The notes under the pieces are model-generated. The model was given only the letters and a program-made list of their open reading frames with translations. It searched no databases and was not told the DNA's origin. The position numbers and the translations under genes were made by a program. A stretch of DNA of 64,000 nucleotides from VRUE01 sp963702575 (GTDB taxonomy: Bacteria > Actinomycetota > Thermoleophilia > Solirubrobacterales > 70-9): positions 496,001-560,000 of the forward strand of contig CAVPCU010000006.1 of the NCBI GenBank assembly GCA_963702575.1. The letters are read 5' to 3'. This document shows, piece by piece, positions 53,114 through 63,353 of this stretch. How positions within the stretch are numbered: the first letter of the stretch is position 1; each line of letters begins with the position of its first letter.

Positions 53114-54164
53114 CTATTCGCTGTGACGCTTGACCGTCCCAGAGCGGGGGCGGCTGGGGGGAGCTTCCGGGTGTTGGGATAGGGCTGCCGGGATGGTGGC
53201 TATGGCTGCGGGGTCCAGGCCGAGCAGGGTGTTGGTGCCGGCGCGGATCGTCACCGGTCGCTCGGTGTTGTCGCGCAGGGTGAAGCAGGGGATGCCGAGG
53301 TAGGTCGTCTCCTCCTGGATCCCGCCGGAGTCGGTGAGGACGGCGCCGGCGTCGGCGATCAGCGAGAGGAAGTCGACGTAGCCGAGCGGCTCGCAGAGCT
53401 GCAGGCCGGGGTGGTCGGCCTCGATCGCCTCCATCGCCGCGCGAGTGCGCGGGTGGACCGGGAAGACGACCGGCATCTCGCCCGCCAGCGCCGCCAGCTG
53501 GCGCACGGTCTCCGCCAGCAGCTCGCCGTCGACGAGGGCCGGGCGGTGGAGGGTGACGAGGCAGAAGGCGCCCGGCTCGACTCCGTGCCGCGCGGCGGCG
53601 CCCGGCGGCGCGGAAGCGCCCTTCGAGCGCGACCAGGGTGTCGATCATCGTGTTGCCGACGAAGTGCATGCGCTCCTCGGCGATGCCCTCGGCCCGCAGG
53701 TTCGTCACCGCCTCCTCGCTGTGGAGGAAGAGGTACTCGGCGAACTCGTCGGCGACGATCCGGTTGACCTCCTCCGGCATCGTCCGGTCGAAGCTGCGCA
53801 GGCCGGACTCGACGTGGGCGAGCGGGATGCCCATCTTGACCGCGGTCAGCGCCGTCGCCAGGGTCGAGTTGACGTCGCCGGGGACGATCACCAGGTCGGG
53901 CCGCTCCTCTTCCAGCACCGGCTCGAGCCGCTCGATCGTGCGCGCCGTCTGCTGCGCGTGGCTGCCCGAGCCGACCTCGAGCATGTGGTCGGGCGCCGGC
54001 ACGCCCAGCTCCTCGAAGAAGACCTGCGACATCGCCCGGTCGTAGTGCTGGCCGGTGTGGACGAGCGCGTGGCGGCCGTCGGGGAGGCGCTCGCGCAGCG
54101 CCGCGATCACCGGCGCCGTCTTGACGAAGTTCGGCCGGGTTCCGACCACGTAGACGATCCGCAT
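53114..54164 (-). CDS. wecB: UDP-N-acetylglucosamine 2-epimerase (non-hydrolysing), +1 shift in sequence
   Basis: Starts MRIVYVVGTRPNFVKTAPVI at 54164. VHTGQHYDRAMS, IVPGDVNSTLATALTA, HVESGLRSFDRTMPEE and FVGNTMIDTL follow in one frame to about 53601. HGVEPGAFCLVTLHRPALVD, PVHPRTRAAME and TDSGGIQEETTYL are in the next frame. One extra base lies within 53588-53600; 1,051 bases minus one is 350 codons. Converts UDP-GlcNAc to UDP-ManNAc for surface polymers. It sits, inverted, between infC and rpmI. Confidence 0.9.
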
Positions 54165-54205
54165 GCGGCGGGAGCGTACCGTCGTCTGCTTCAATACCCG
54201 TCCCG

Positions 54206-54406
54206 ATGCCGAAGATGAAAACCCATTCCGGCGCCAAGAAGCGGTTCCGCAAGACCGCCAAGGGCAAACTGCGCGGGCGGCGCGCCTACTCGAGCCACAT
54301 CCTCGAGAAAAAGTCGCCGAAGCGCAAGCGCCAGATGGCGCGGCCGGTGGAGATCGCACCGGCCGACGTGAAGCGGGTCCGCAACCTCCTCGGAGGCGGC
54401 AAGTGA
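54206..54406 (+). CDS. rpmI: 50S ribosomal protein L35
   Basis: 66 residues, MPKMKTHSGAKKRFRKTAKG, the L35 signature. The stop overlaps the rplT GTG. infC-rpmI-rplT would be contiguous but for the wecB insertion. Confidence 0.97.
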   Translation: MPKMKTHSGAKKRFRKTAKGKLRGRRAYSSHILEKKSPKRKRQMARPVEIAPADVKRVRNLLGGGK

Positions 54407-54762
54407 GCCGGGTAAAGCGGTCCGTCCACGCGCGCAAGAAGCGCCGCAAGGTGCTGAAGGAAGCGAAAGGCTACTTCGGCCGCAAGCACTCCTCCTACCG
54501 CTTCGCCAAAGAGCAGGTGCAGCGCTCGGGGATGTACGCGTACCGCGACCGCCGCAACCGCAAGCGCGATTTTCGGCGGCTCTGGATCACGCGGATCAAC
54601 GCCGCCGCGCGGCTCGAGGGCATGAGCTACTCGGAGCTGATCCACGGCCTCGACAAGGCCGGGGTCGAGGTGAACCGCAAGATGCTCGCCGAGATCGCGG
54701 TCTCCGACAGCGACGCCTTCCGCCGATTCGTGGAGCTTGCCCGGGAGGGTGCGGCCGCCTAG
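54403..54762 (+). CDS. rplT: 50S ribosomal protein L20
   Basis: 119 residues from GTG (MSRVKRSVHARKKRRKVLKE). GYFGRKHSSYRFAKEQVQRS and YRDRRNRKRDFRRLWITRIN are typical. L20 commonly represses its own operon. Followed by a strong terminator. Confidence 0.97.
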   Translation: MSRVKRSVHARKKRRKVLKEAKGYFGRKHSSYRFAKEQVQRSGMYAYRDRRNRKRDFRRLWITRINAAARLEGMSYSELIHGLDKAGVEVNRKMLAEIAVSDSDAFRRFVELAREGAAA

Positions 54763-54788
54763 CCGCAACCCACACTTCCACTTCCCGG

Positions 54789-54819
54789 GCGGGCCGTCTT
54801 CACGGCCCGTTTTTTATTT
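54789..54819 (+). terminator. Rho-independent terminator after rplT
   Basis: Stem CGGGCCGT/ACGGCCCG with a CTTC loop followed by TTTTTTATTT: a textbook intrinsic terminator. Confidence 0.92.
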
Positions 54820-54876
54820 GTCCTGGGTATCCGGACCCTTCCAGGAGAAGATCGAACAGAGAAGAACTGAGACCCG

Positions 54877-55590
54877 ATGATTACCAGCCCCCACAACGAG
54901 AAGCTGAAGCTGGCCCGCAAGCTGCACGAGCGCAAGCAGCGCGAGCGCGCGGGGCTGTTCGTAACCGAGGGCGAGGACCTGCTCGAAGCCGGTCTGGACA
55001 GCGGTGCCCAGCCGCGCTTCGTCCTCGTCGCGGCCGGCAGCGGCCTCGGCGGCGAGGAGGTCGAGCCGGAGCTGCTCGCCGCCGCCTCGGCGCTCGGCTC
55101 GGGGACGCGGGCGCTGGCGGTCTGGTCGCAATGCTGGGCTGGGGAGGCTCGCCCGCCGTGCGTCTACCTTCACGCGGTCGCCGACCCGGGCAACGTCGGC
55201 GCGATCGTCCGCAGCGCCGACGCGCTGCTCGGCGCGGGTGTCGTCCTCGGGCCGGGCTGCGCCGACCCGTTCTCGCCGAAGGCGGTGCGGGCGAGCATGG
55301 GCTCGATCTTCTCCGCGCCGCCGCTGCGGGCCGAGCTGGCGGCGACGCCGCGGCCGCGGGCGGCGCTGGTCGCCCACGGCGGCGAGGGGCCGGCGGCGCT
55401 GACCGGCGCGGCGACGCTCTGCCTCGGCGCCGAGCGGGAGGGGCTGCCCGCGGAGGCGCTGACCGAGTGCGACGTCCGGATCACGATCCCGCTGCGGCCG
55501 GAAGGGCCAGAGTCGTTGGGCGTCGCGGCCGCGGCGGCCATTGCCCTGGAGCGGATATCGTCGCCCGCCATGCAGGAGGCGGCCGAATGA
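54877..55590 (+). CDS. SpoU-family RNA 2'-O-methyltransferase (TrmH/RlmB-like)
   Basis: 237 residues. SPOUT knot motifs: LHAVADPGNVGAIVRSADAL (motif 1), LCLGAEREGLPAE (motif 2) and IPLRPEGPESLGVAAAAAIA (motif 3). The N-terminal 70 residues form the small substrate-binding domain. Commonly found between rplT and pheS, as here; stop overlaps the pheS start. Confidence 0.93.
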   Translation: MITSPHNEKLKLARKLHERKQRERAGLFVTEGEDLLEAGLDSGAQPRFVLVAAGSGLGGEEVEPELLAAASALGSGTRALAVWSQCWAGEARPPCVYLHAVADPGNVGAIVRSADALLGAGVVLGPGCADPFSPKAVRASMGSIFSAPPLRAELAATPRPRAALVAHGGEGPAALTGAATLCLGAEREGLPAEALTECDVRITIPLRPEGPESLGVAAAAAIALERISSPAMQEAAE

Positions 55591-56649
55591 GTCTCGAGCG
55601 GATCGAGCAGATCGAGGCCGAGGCCGCGGCGGCGATCGAGGCCGCTCCGGGCACGGCCGAGCTGGAGGAGCTGCGGGTCCGCCACCTCGGGCGCAAGGCC
55701 GAGCTGACGACGATCCTGCGCGGAATCGCCGAGCTGCCCGAGGCCGAACGCGGCTCGGTCGGCGGCGCCGCCAACCGCGCCCGCAAGGCGCTGGAGGAGC
55801 TGCTCGAGCGGCGCGCCGCGCGAGCTCGACGGCGCCGAGCTGGAGCAGAGCCTGGCGGGCGACCGCGTCGACGTCACCCTGCCGGGGGCGCCGCTACGCC
55901 CCGCCGGCCATCTCCACCTGATCACGCGGACGACGCGGCAGGTCGAGGACGTCATGGCCGGCCTCGGCTACCGGGTGATGGAGGGGCCCGAGATCGAGCA
56001 CGACTACTACAACTTCACCGCGCTCAACCACCCGCCGGGGCACCCGGCGCGGATGCTGCAGGACACCTTCTACGTGCAGTCGCACCCCGACGTGCTGCTG
56101 CGCACCCACACCTCGCCGATGCAGGTGCGGGCGATGGAGGCCCAGCCCCCGCCGATCTTCATCGTCGTCCCCGGCAAGGTCTACCGGCGCGACTCCGACG
56201 CCACCCACAGCCCGATGTTCCACCAGGTCGAGGGGCTTGCGATCGGCGAGGGGATCACGCTCGCCGACCTCAAGGGCACGCTCGAGGAGATGCTGCGGGC
56301 GATCTTCGGCGGGCGGCGCGAGATCCGCATGCGGCCGCACTTCTTCCCCTTCACCGAGCCGAGCGTCGAGGTCGACGTCTCCTGCTTCCAGTGCGAGGGC
56401 AGTGGCGAGCTCGCCGGCGGCGAGCGCTGCAACCTCTGCAAGGGCCAGGGCTGGATCGAGATCCTCGGCGCCGGCATGGTCGACCCCAACGTGCTCGGCT
56501 TCGTCGAGGCGAGCGGCTACGACCCGGAGCGGGTGCAGGGCTTCGCCTTCGGCATCGGCATCGAGCGGATCGCGATGCTGCGCCACGGCGTCCCCGACCT
56601 GCGGCGCTTCTTCGACAACGACGTGCGGATGCTGGAGCAGTTCGCATGA
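55587..56649 (+). CDS. pheS: Phenylalanyl-tRNA synthetase alpha subunit, +1 shift in sequence
   Basis: N-terminal helices MSLERIEQIEAEAAAAIEAA run to about 55820 (ELLERRAA), then the protein continues one base further on as ELDGAELEQSLAGDRVDVTL and on to the catalytic domain (GPEIEHDYYNFTALNHPPGH, HTSPMQVRAM, FHQVEGLAIG). An extra base lies at 55815-55821. Corrected length 353 residues. A CxxC...CxxC zinc motif (SCFQCEGSG, CNLCKGQGW) is present near 268-290. Works as a heterotetramer with PheT. Confidence 0.94.
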
Positions 56650-59142
56650 GGGTGCCGTACTCGTGGCTGCGCGAGCACTGCGACCCGGGGATCGGCGCTG
56701 CCGAGCTGGCCGAGCGGCTGGCGATGACCGGCACCGAGGTCGAGCGGGTCGGAACGGTCGGGCCGCCCTCGGGCGAGGGCTTCGTCGTCGGCCGGGTCGA
56801 GAGTCGCGAGAAGCACCCCGACGCCGACCGGCTCAGCGTCTGCGCGGTCGACGTCGGCGAGACCGAGCCGAGGACGATCGTCTGCGGCGCGCCCAACGTC
56901 GGCGCCGGCCAGACGGTGGCCGTGGCGCTGCCCGGGGCGACGATGCCCGGCGGCGTCGTGCTGGGCGAGGCGAAGCTGCGCGGCGTGAGGTCCTCGGGGA
57001 TGATCCTCTCCGCGGCCGAGCTGGAGATCGCCGAGGACTCGGCGGGGATCATGGTGCTCGACCAGGGCGCCGCGCCGGGCACTGCGCTGGGCGAGCTGCT
57101 GCCGCTGGCCGAGCCGGTGCTCGAGCTCGAGGTCACGCCGAACCGGGTCGACTGCTTCGGCGTCTACGGCGTCGCCCGCGAGGTGCACGCGGTCACCGGC
57201 GCCCCGCTCGGCCCCGAGCCCTGGGCCGAGGACGCGCCCGCCGAGGGGGAGGGGCGGGCGGAGGACTACGCCTCGGTGACGGTCGAGGTCCCCGACCTCT
57301 GCCCGCGCTTCACCGTCCGCGTCTTCACCGACGTCGAGATCGGGCCCTCGCCGCCCTGGCTGCAGGCGCGGCTCAGCGCCGCCGGCCAGCGGCCGATCAA
57401 CAACGTCGTCGACGTCACCAACTACGTGATGCTGCTGACCGCGCAGCCGCTGCACGCCTTCGACCTCGACAAGGTGCCGGGCGGGGCGCTGACCGTCCGC
57501 GCCGCGGGCACGGGGGAGACGATGACGACGCTCGACGGCGTCGAGCGCGAGCTCGACGCCGAGACCGTGCTCGTCTGCGACCGCAACGGTCCCAGCGGCA
57601 TCGCCGGGATCATGGGCGGTCGGGTCTCCGAGGTCTCCGCCGGGACCACCCGCGTCCTGCTCGAGGTCGCCAACTGGAACGGAACCAACATCCTCCGCAC
57701 TTCGCGCAAGCTCGGTCTGCGCTCGGAGGCCTCGAGCCGCTTCGAGAAGCAGCTCCACCCGGCGCTCTGCGAGCGGGCCCAGCGGATCGCCTCGCGGCTG
57801 CTGGTCGATCTCTGCGGGGCGAAGCTCGTGCCGGGGACGATCGACGTCGCCGCCGAGACCCCCGATTCCCCGCCGGTGCGGCTGCGCGCCGGCCGGTCCG
57901 AGGGCCTGCTCGGGATGGCGATCGGGCTCGAGGACCAGGTTGCCTACCTCGAGCGGCTCGGCTTCGGCGTCGAGGTCGACGGCGAGGACCTCGTCGTCGC
58001 CGTGCCGGCGGATCGCCACCACGACGTCACCCGCGAGGTCGACCTGATCGAGGAAATCGCCCGCGTTCACGGGATCGACGAGCACCTGCCCTCGACCCTT
58101 CCCGCCGGCGCCGGCCAGGCCGGGGGGCTGACGCGGGCGCAGCGGCTGCGCCGCCGCGCCGAGGACGCGATGCGGGACCTCGGCTTCGAGGAGATCGTCG
58201 GCTGGAGCTTCACCGACCCCGGCGAGGCCGAGCGGCTGCGGATCCCGCAAGAGGACCCGCGGGCCACCGGCGTGGTCCTCTCCAACCCCCTCTCCGAGGA
58301 CCAGTCGGTCATGCGCACGTCCCTGCTCGGCTCGCTGCTCGACGCGGCGCGGACGAACGCCGCCCGCGACGCCGAGCGCATCGCCCTCTTCGAGTCCGCC
58401 GCCGTCTACCTCAACAACCCGCCGACGGGCCTAAAACAGGACGAAAAACAGCCGGAATCGGCCCATCGGCGGGGGTTTGGCGGGGAGTTTGCGGGGGAGC
58501 GGGGGGCGCCGTTCCGCGAGCCCCAGCGGCTCGGCTGCCTGGTGAGTGGGGCGCTCACGCCGGGGTCCTGGCGCGGGGGGGAGCAGGCCGCTGACTTCTT
58601 CGCGCTCAAAGGCGTGCTGGAGGGAGTCGCCGCGCGGCTCGGCATCGAGCTCGGCTTCGAGCCGGTCGCGGAGCCCTTCCTGCACCCCGGGCGGGCGGCG
58701 CTGGTCATCGCCGGCGGCGAGGAGGCGGGCTGGATCGGCGAGATCCACCCGCTGGTGTGCCGCGCGTGGGACCTCGAAGGCGCCGCCGGCTTCGAGCTCG
58801 ACCTGGCCCCGCTGATCGCCGCCGCGACGGCGGGCGAGGAGACCTTCGAGGACGTGACGAGCTTCCCCGCGGTGCGGCAGGACCTGGCTGTCGTCGTCCC
58901 CACCGAGGTCCCGGCGGCGCGCGTGCGCGAGGCCGTCCTCGCCGGCGGCGGCGAGCTCCTACGGTCGGCCGAGGTCTTCGATCTCTTCGAAGGCGAGCAG
59001 GTGGGCGAGGGCCGCAAGAGCCTTGCCCTGCGGCTCGAGTTCGGCGCCGCCGATCGCACCCTCACCGACGAGGAGGTCGCCGCGCTGCGGCGAGGAGATC
59101 GCCGCGAAGCTGGCCGGGATCGGGGGTGCGCCGCGTGAGTGA
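56646..59142 (+). CDS. pheT: Phenylalanyl-tRNA synthetase beta subunit, +1 shift at C-terminus, palindromic insert
   Basis: 831 residues after correction. Domains: B1 (MRVPYSWLREHCDPGIGAAE), tRNA-binding OB/B2 (EGFVVGRVESREKHPDADRL), B3/B4 editing (PINNVVDVTNYVMLLTAQPL), B5, the catalytic-like B6/B7 and the FDX-ACB end. At residues about 592-610 the 57-bp palindromic element is translated in frame as PPTGLKQDEKQPESAHRRG, in a loop between FESAAVYLN and the next strand. At 59088-59090 one extra base breaks the last codons; the intended end (ALRGEIAAKLAG or ALREEIAAKLAG, then GAPRE) would stop at 59142. Confidence 0.93.
58418..58474. repeat. 57-bp palindromic repeat element, copy inside pheT
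   Basis: 54 of 57 positions match the intergenic copy at 22777-22833. It is 19 codons long, contains no in-frame stop and keeps pheT open. One substitution lies in an arm (CCCGTCGG versus CCCATCGG). See findings. Confidence 0.9.
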
Positions 59143-60167
59143 GATCCGCCCGCAGCCCCTGAACGGCGAGCCCGCGGCGCGGGTGCTCGTCGCCGGCGCC
59201 TCCGGCTTCACCGGCGCCCTCGCCGCGCAGATCGTCTGGCGCCATCCGCGGCTGGAGCTGGTCCGGATCACCTCGCGCAGCGATGCCGGCAGGCGGCTCG
59301 AGGAGCTCTACCCGCGCTACCGGGTGCCGCTCGAGCTGACCGAGCTCGACCTCGACTCGCTCGAGGGCGTCGACGCGGCGATCGTCGCCTACCCGCACGG
59401 CGCCTCGGCGCCGACCGTGGCCGCCCTGCGTGGGCTCGGCGTGCTCGTCGCCGACCTCTCCGCCGACTTCCGCCTGCGCGACCTGCCGACCTACGAGCGC
59501 TGGTACGGCGAGCACGGCGCGCCCGAGCTGCTCGACGGCGCCGTCTACGGCCTGCCCGAGATGTACCGCGAGCGACTGCGCGAGGCCGAGCTGGTCGCCG
59601 TGCCCGGCTGCTACCCGACGGCGGGCGTGCTGGCGCTGGCGCCGCTGGCAGAAAGGGGCCTGCTGAGCGACGTCGTGATCGACGCCAAGCAGGGGACCTC
59701 GGGCTACGGCCGCAGCAGCGACGACGTCGTCCACTTCTCGGCGATGGACGAGAACGCCTTCGCCTACAAGACCGAGGGCCACCGGCACCGGCCCGAGATC
59801 GAGCAGGAGCTGGCGGCACTCGGTAGCCCGGCGCCCGTCACCTTCGTCCCGCACCTGCTGCCGCTCGACCAGGGCGAGCTGGCGACCTGCTTCGTCCAGA
59901 CCTCCGAGCCGATGAGCAAGGACGCGGTGAGGGCGCTCTACGAGGAGCGCTACGCGGAGGAGCCCTTCGTCCGCTTGGTCGACAGCCCACCCGGGGTGCG
60001 CGACGTGCGCGACTCGAATGAGTGCCATGTGTTACGTGACTGTCGCGGAAGGCGGACGCGTGCTCGCCCTCTCGGCGATCGACAACATCTGGAAGGGCGC
60101 CTCGAGCCAGGCCGTGCAGTGCCTCAACCTGATGCTCGGCCTGGACGAGACGGAGGGTCTGGCATGA
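59135..60167 (+). CDS. argC: N-acetyl-gamma-glutamyl-phosphate reductase, +1 shift near C-terminus
   Basis: Third step of arginine synthesis. VLVAGASGFTGALAAQIVWR (NADP fold), VADLSADFRLRDLPTYERWY, VPGCYPTAGVLALAPLAERG (catalytic Cys) and GTSGYGRSSDDVVHFSAMDE. At RDVRDSNECHV the frame needs one base removed near 60032, after which YVTVAEGGRVLALSAIDNIW and KGASSQAVQCLNLMLGLDET complete the enzyme. Corrected length 343 residues. GTG start overlaps the current pheT stop region. Confidence 0.93.
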
Positions 60168-61318
60168 GCGGCTTCTTCAGGTCGCGCTGGGTCGATCCGC
60201 CTGGAGGGGTCGAGCAGCTCGATCCCGCGCAGCTCGCCCCCGGCTTTCGCGCCGGTGGCGCTCACTGTGGGTTGAAGGGCGGCGGCAAGACCGACGTCGG
60301 CCTGCTGGTCTGCGACGCGCCGCGGGTCTCCTCGGCGCTGCTGCTGACCCGCAACGCCTCCGCCGCGGCCCCGGTGCGGGTCTGCCGGCAGCGGGTCGAC
60401 CGGGGCGCCGTCCGCGCCGCGGTCGTCAACGCCGGCAACGCCAATGCCGAGACCGGCGAGCGGGGCCTCGCCGACGCCTGGTCGATGTGCGAGCGGACCG
60501 GTGAGGAGCTGAGCCTCGCGCCCGAGGCGGTCGCGGTCGCCGAGACCGGCGTGATCGGCGTGCCGCTGCCGATCGGGGCGGTGCTCGACGGGATCGGCGA
60601 GGCTGCGGGCACGCTCGCGCCGGATGGCGGCAGCGCCTTCGCCGAGGCGATCCTCACCACCGACCGCTGGGCGAAGAGCTGTTCGCTGCGGGCCGGCGGC
60701 GTCACCCTCTCGGCCCAGGCGAAGGGCGGGGGGATGATCCAGCCGGGCTTCGCGACGATGCTCTGCTTCGTCCAGACCGACGCCGTCGTCGAGGACCCCG
60801 ACGCGCTGTTGCGCTCCGCGGTGGACGGCTCCTTCGAGCGGATCACCGTCGACGGGCAGATGAGCACCAACGACACCGTCCTCCTGCAGGCGAGCGGCGC
60901 AGCGGGCGCGCCGCTCCCCGACGGCCTGCTCGAGGCCGTCCTGCTGCAGCTCGCGATCGAGGTCGTCGCCGACGGCGAGGGCTCGACCCGCGTCTGCCGG
61001 GTCGGGGTGGAGGAGGCGGCCTCTCCCGGTGAGGCGGAGCGCGTCGCCCGGGCGATCGCCAACTCGCCCCTGGTCAAGACGGCGCTCTTCGGCCGCGACC
61101 CCAACTGGGGCCGGATCGCGCAGGCGGCCGGAATGGCGCTCGCCGGCGAGGACCTGGAAGAGATCGGCGCCGACTCGATTGACGCCACCGAGCTGGGCGA
61201 GGACGTCGCCGAGGCCGAGCTCGGCATCCGCCTGGGAAGGGGCGACCACGCGGCGCACGTCTACTTCTCCGATCTCGGCTACGAGTACGTTCGGATCAAC
61301 GCCGAGTACACGACCTGA
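60164..61318 (+). CDS. argJ: Glutamate N-acetyltransferase / amino-acid acetyltransferase ArgJ
   Basis: Recycles the acetyl group between ornithine and glutamate. 384 residues. The self-cleavage site is Thr in KGGGMIQPGFATMLCFVQTD; VVNAGNANAETGERGLADAW, VAVAETGVIGVPLPIG and RDPNWGRIAQAAGMAL are family motifs. The ATG overlaps the intended argC stop. Confidence 0.95.
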   Translation: MSGFFRSRWVDPPGGVEQLDPAQLAPGFRAGGAHCGLKGGGKTDVGLLVCDAPRVSSALLLTRNASAAAPVRVCRQRVDRGAVRAAVVNAGNANAETGERGLADAWSMCERTGEELSLAPEAVAVAETGVIGVPLPIGAVLDGIGEAAGTLAPDGGSAFAEAILTTDRWAKSCSLRAGGVTLSAQAKGGGMIQPGFATMLCFVQTDAVVEDPDALLRSAVDGSFERITVDGQMSTNDTVLLQASGAAGAPLPDGLLEAVLLQLAIEVVADGEGSTRVCRVGVEEAASPGEAERVARAIANSPLVKTALFGRDPNWGRIAQAAGMALAGEDLEEIGADSIDATELGEDVAEAELGIRLGRGDHAAHVYFSDLGYEYVRINAEYTT

Positions 61319-61326
61319 GGAACCAG

Positions 61327-62166
61327 ATGGCCGCCAACGTCGACACCCTGCTCGAGGCGCTCCCTTACATCAAGGATTTCCACGGCCGCACCGTGGTGAT
61401 CAAGTATGGGGGCGCGGCGATGCGCGAACCGGCGCTGCGCGAGGATTTCGCCACCGACGTCGTCCTGCTCAAGTACGTCGGCCTCAACCCGGTGATCGTC
61501 CACGGCGGCGGCCCCGAGATCACCGCCTACATGGAGCGGCTCGGGCTCGAGGTGCGCTTCCACGAGGGCCTGCGCGTCTCCGACGCCGAGACCGTCGAGG
61601 TCGCCCGCATGGTCCTGCTCGGCAAGCTCAACTCCGACATCGTCCAGCGGCTCAATGCCCACGGCCAGCCCGCGGTCGGTCTCTCCGGCCAGGACGGCTC
61701 GCTGTTCGAGGTGGCGCCGGTGCCCAACGCCGAGCAGGTCGGGTTCGTCGGCACGATCGAGCACGTCGACGTCGACGTGCTCAACCACATCGCCGAGGAC
61801 TACATCCCGGTGATCGCCTCCTCGGCCTCCGACGCCGACGGCAACCCCTACAACGTCAACGCCGACGAGGCCGCCGGCAAGGTCGCCGCCGCGCTCGAAG
61901 CCCACAAGGCGATCTTCCTCACCGACGTCGAGGGCTGGCTCGAGGATCCCGAGGACCACGGTTCGCTGATCTCCCGCGCCCCGGTGGCCGACGTCGAGCG
62001 CAAGCTGGAAGGGGTCTCGGGCGGGATGAGGCCGAAGCTGCAGGCCTGCCTCGACGCGGTCAAGGGGGGCGCCCAGTCGGCCCACATCATCGACGGCCGC
62101 AAGCCGCACAGCCTGCTGCTCGAGCTCTTCACCGACGCCGGCATCGGCACGATGGTGACGTCTTGA
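61327..62166 (+). CDS. argB: Acetylglutamate kinase
   Basis: 279 residues. VVIKYGGAAMREPALREDFA, LNPVIVHGGGPEITAYMERL and VIASSASDADGNPYNVNADE are the amino-acid-kinase motifs; the N-terminal helix (VDTLLEALPYIKDFHGRTVV) belongs to the hexameric arginine-sensitive type, so feedback by arginine is likely. GGAACCAG-like ribosome site upstream. Confidence 0.95.
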   Translation: MAANVDTLLEALPYIKDFHGRTVVIKYGGAAMREPALREDFATDVVLLKYVGLNPVIVHGGGPEITAYMERLGLEVRFHEGLRVSDAETVEVARMVLLGKLNSDIVQRLNAHGQPAVGLSGQDGSLFEVAPVPNAEQVGFVGTIEHVDVDVLNHIAEDYIPVIASSASDADGNPYNVNADEAAGKVAAALEAHKAIFLTDVEGWLEDPEDHGSLISRAPVADVERKLEGVSGGMRPKLQACLDAVKGGAQSAHIIDGRKPHSLLLELFTDAGIGTMVTS

Positions 62167-63353
62167 ACCTGGACGAGCTGCAGGCGCTGGAGGAGCGCTA
62201 CCTGATGCGGACCTACCGCCGGGCGCCGGTCGAGTTCGTCCGCGGCGAAGGGGCGCTGCTGTGGGACTCCGAGGGCAAGGAGTACCTCGACTTCCTCGCC
62301 GGGATCTCGGTCTGCTCGGTCGGCCACTGTCACCCTGCCGTGGTCGCCGCGATCCGCGAGCAGGTCGGCCGCCTGATGCACGTCTCCAACCTCTACTACA
62401 CCGAGCCGATGGTGCGGCTCGCCGAGCGCCTCTCGGAGTCGAGCCTCGGCGGCCGGGTCTTCTTCTCCAACTCCGGCACCGAGGCGACCGAGTGCGCGAT
62501 CAAGCTAGCCCGCAAGCACGCCCACAGGCGCGGGGTCGAGAGCCCCGAGATCGTCAGCTTCGAGCGCGACTTCCACGGTCGCACCTACGGTGCGCTGGCG
62601 GCGACCCCCGCGCTTGCCGCGAACGAGGCGCTGGGGCCGATGCTGGCCGGCTTCCGCTCGGTGCCGCTGAACGACGTCGGCGCGTTGCGCGACGCCGTCT
62701 ACGAGGAGACCGCGGCGGTGATGATCGAGCCGATCCAGGGCGAGGCCGGCGTTTACCCGGTCAGCGAGGAGGCGCTGCTCGCCGCGCGCCAGGCCTGCGA
62801 CGAGGTCGGCGCCCTGCTGATCCTCGACGAGATCCAGACCGGGGTCGGGCGGACCGGGTCGCTCTGGGCCTACGAGCAGACGGGGGTGCGGCCGGACGTG
62901 CTGACCAGCGCCAAGGCGCTCGGTGGTGGCCTGCCGATCGGCGCCTGCGTGACCACGCCGGAGGCGGGCGAGGTGCTCGAGCCCGGCGACCACGGCTCGA
63001 CCTTCGCCGGCGGCGCGGTCGCCTCGGCGGCGGCGCTCGCCGTGCTCGAACTGGTCGACGACCCGGGGCTGCTGCGGCGGGTGCGCGAGCTGGGCGCCGC
63101 CCTGCGCGAGGCGCTGCTCGCCGTCGACGGGGTCGAGGAGGTGCGCGGGCGCGGCCTGATGGCCGGCGTCGGGCTGGCCGCCGGGATCGACGCCGCCGCG
63201 GTCGGCGTCGACCTGCTCGAGCAGGGCCTGATCGTCAACGTGCCCGAGCCGGGGACGCTGCGCCTGCTGCCGCCGCTGACGGTCGATTCGGCCCAGATCG
63301 AGCGCGCCGTTGCGCTGATCGCCGATTCGCTCCTAAGCTACGCGGTTCGATGA
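62163..63353 (+). CDS. argD: Acetylornithine aminotransferase
   Basis: 396 residues from TTG 62163, overlapping the argB stop. FFSNSGTEATECAIKLARKH, FHGRTYGALAAT, LLILDEIQTGVGRTG and the PLP lysine in TSAKALGGGLPIGAC. Completes a contiguous argCJBD operon; argF and argR are not in the window. Confidence 0.95.
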   Translation: MNLDELQALEERYLMRTYRRAPVEFVRGEGALLWDSEGKEYLDFLAGISVCSVGHCHPAVVAAIREQVGRLMHVSNLYYTEPMVRLAERLSESSLGGRVFFSNSGTEATECAIKLARKHAHRRGVESPEIVSFERDFHGRTYGALAATPALAANEALGPMLAGFRSVPLNDVGALRDAVYEETAAVMIEPIQGEAGVYPVSEEALLAARQACDEVGALLILDEIQTGVGRTGSLWAYEQTGVRPDVLTSAKALGGGLPIGACVTTPEAGEVLEPGDHGSTFAGGAVASAAALAVLELVDDPGLLRRVRELGAALREALLAVDGVEEVRGRGLMAGVGLAAGIDAAAVGVDLLEQGLIVNVPEPGTLRLLPPLTVDSAQIERAVALIADSLLSYAVR

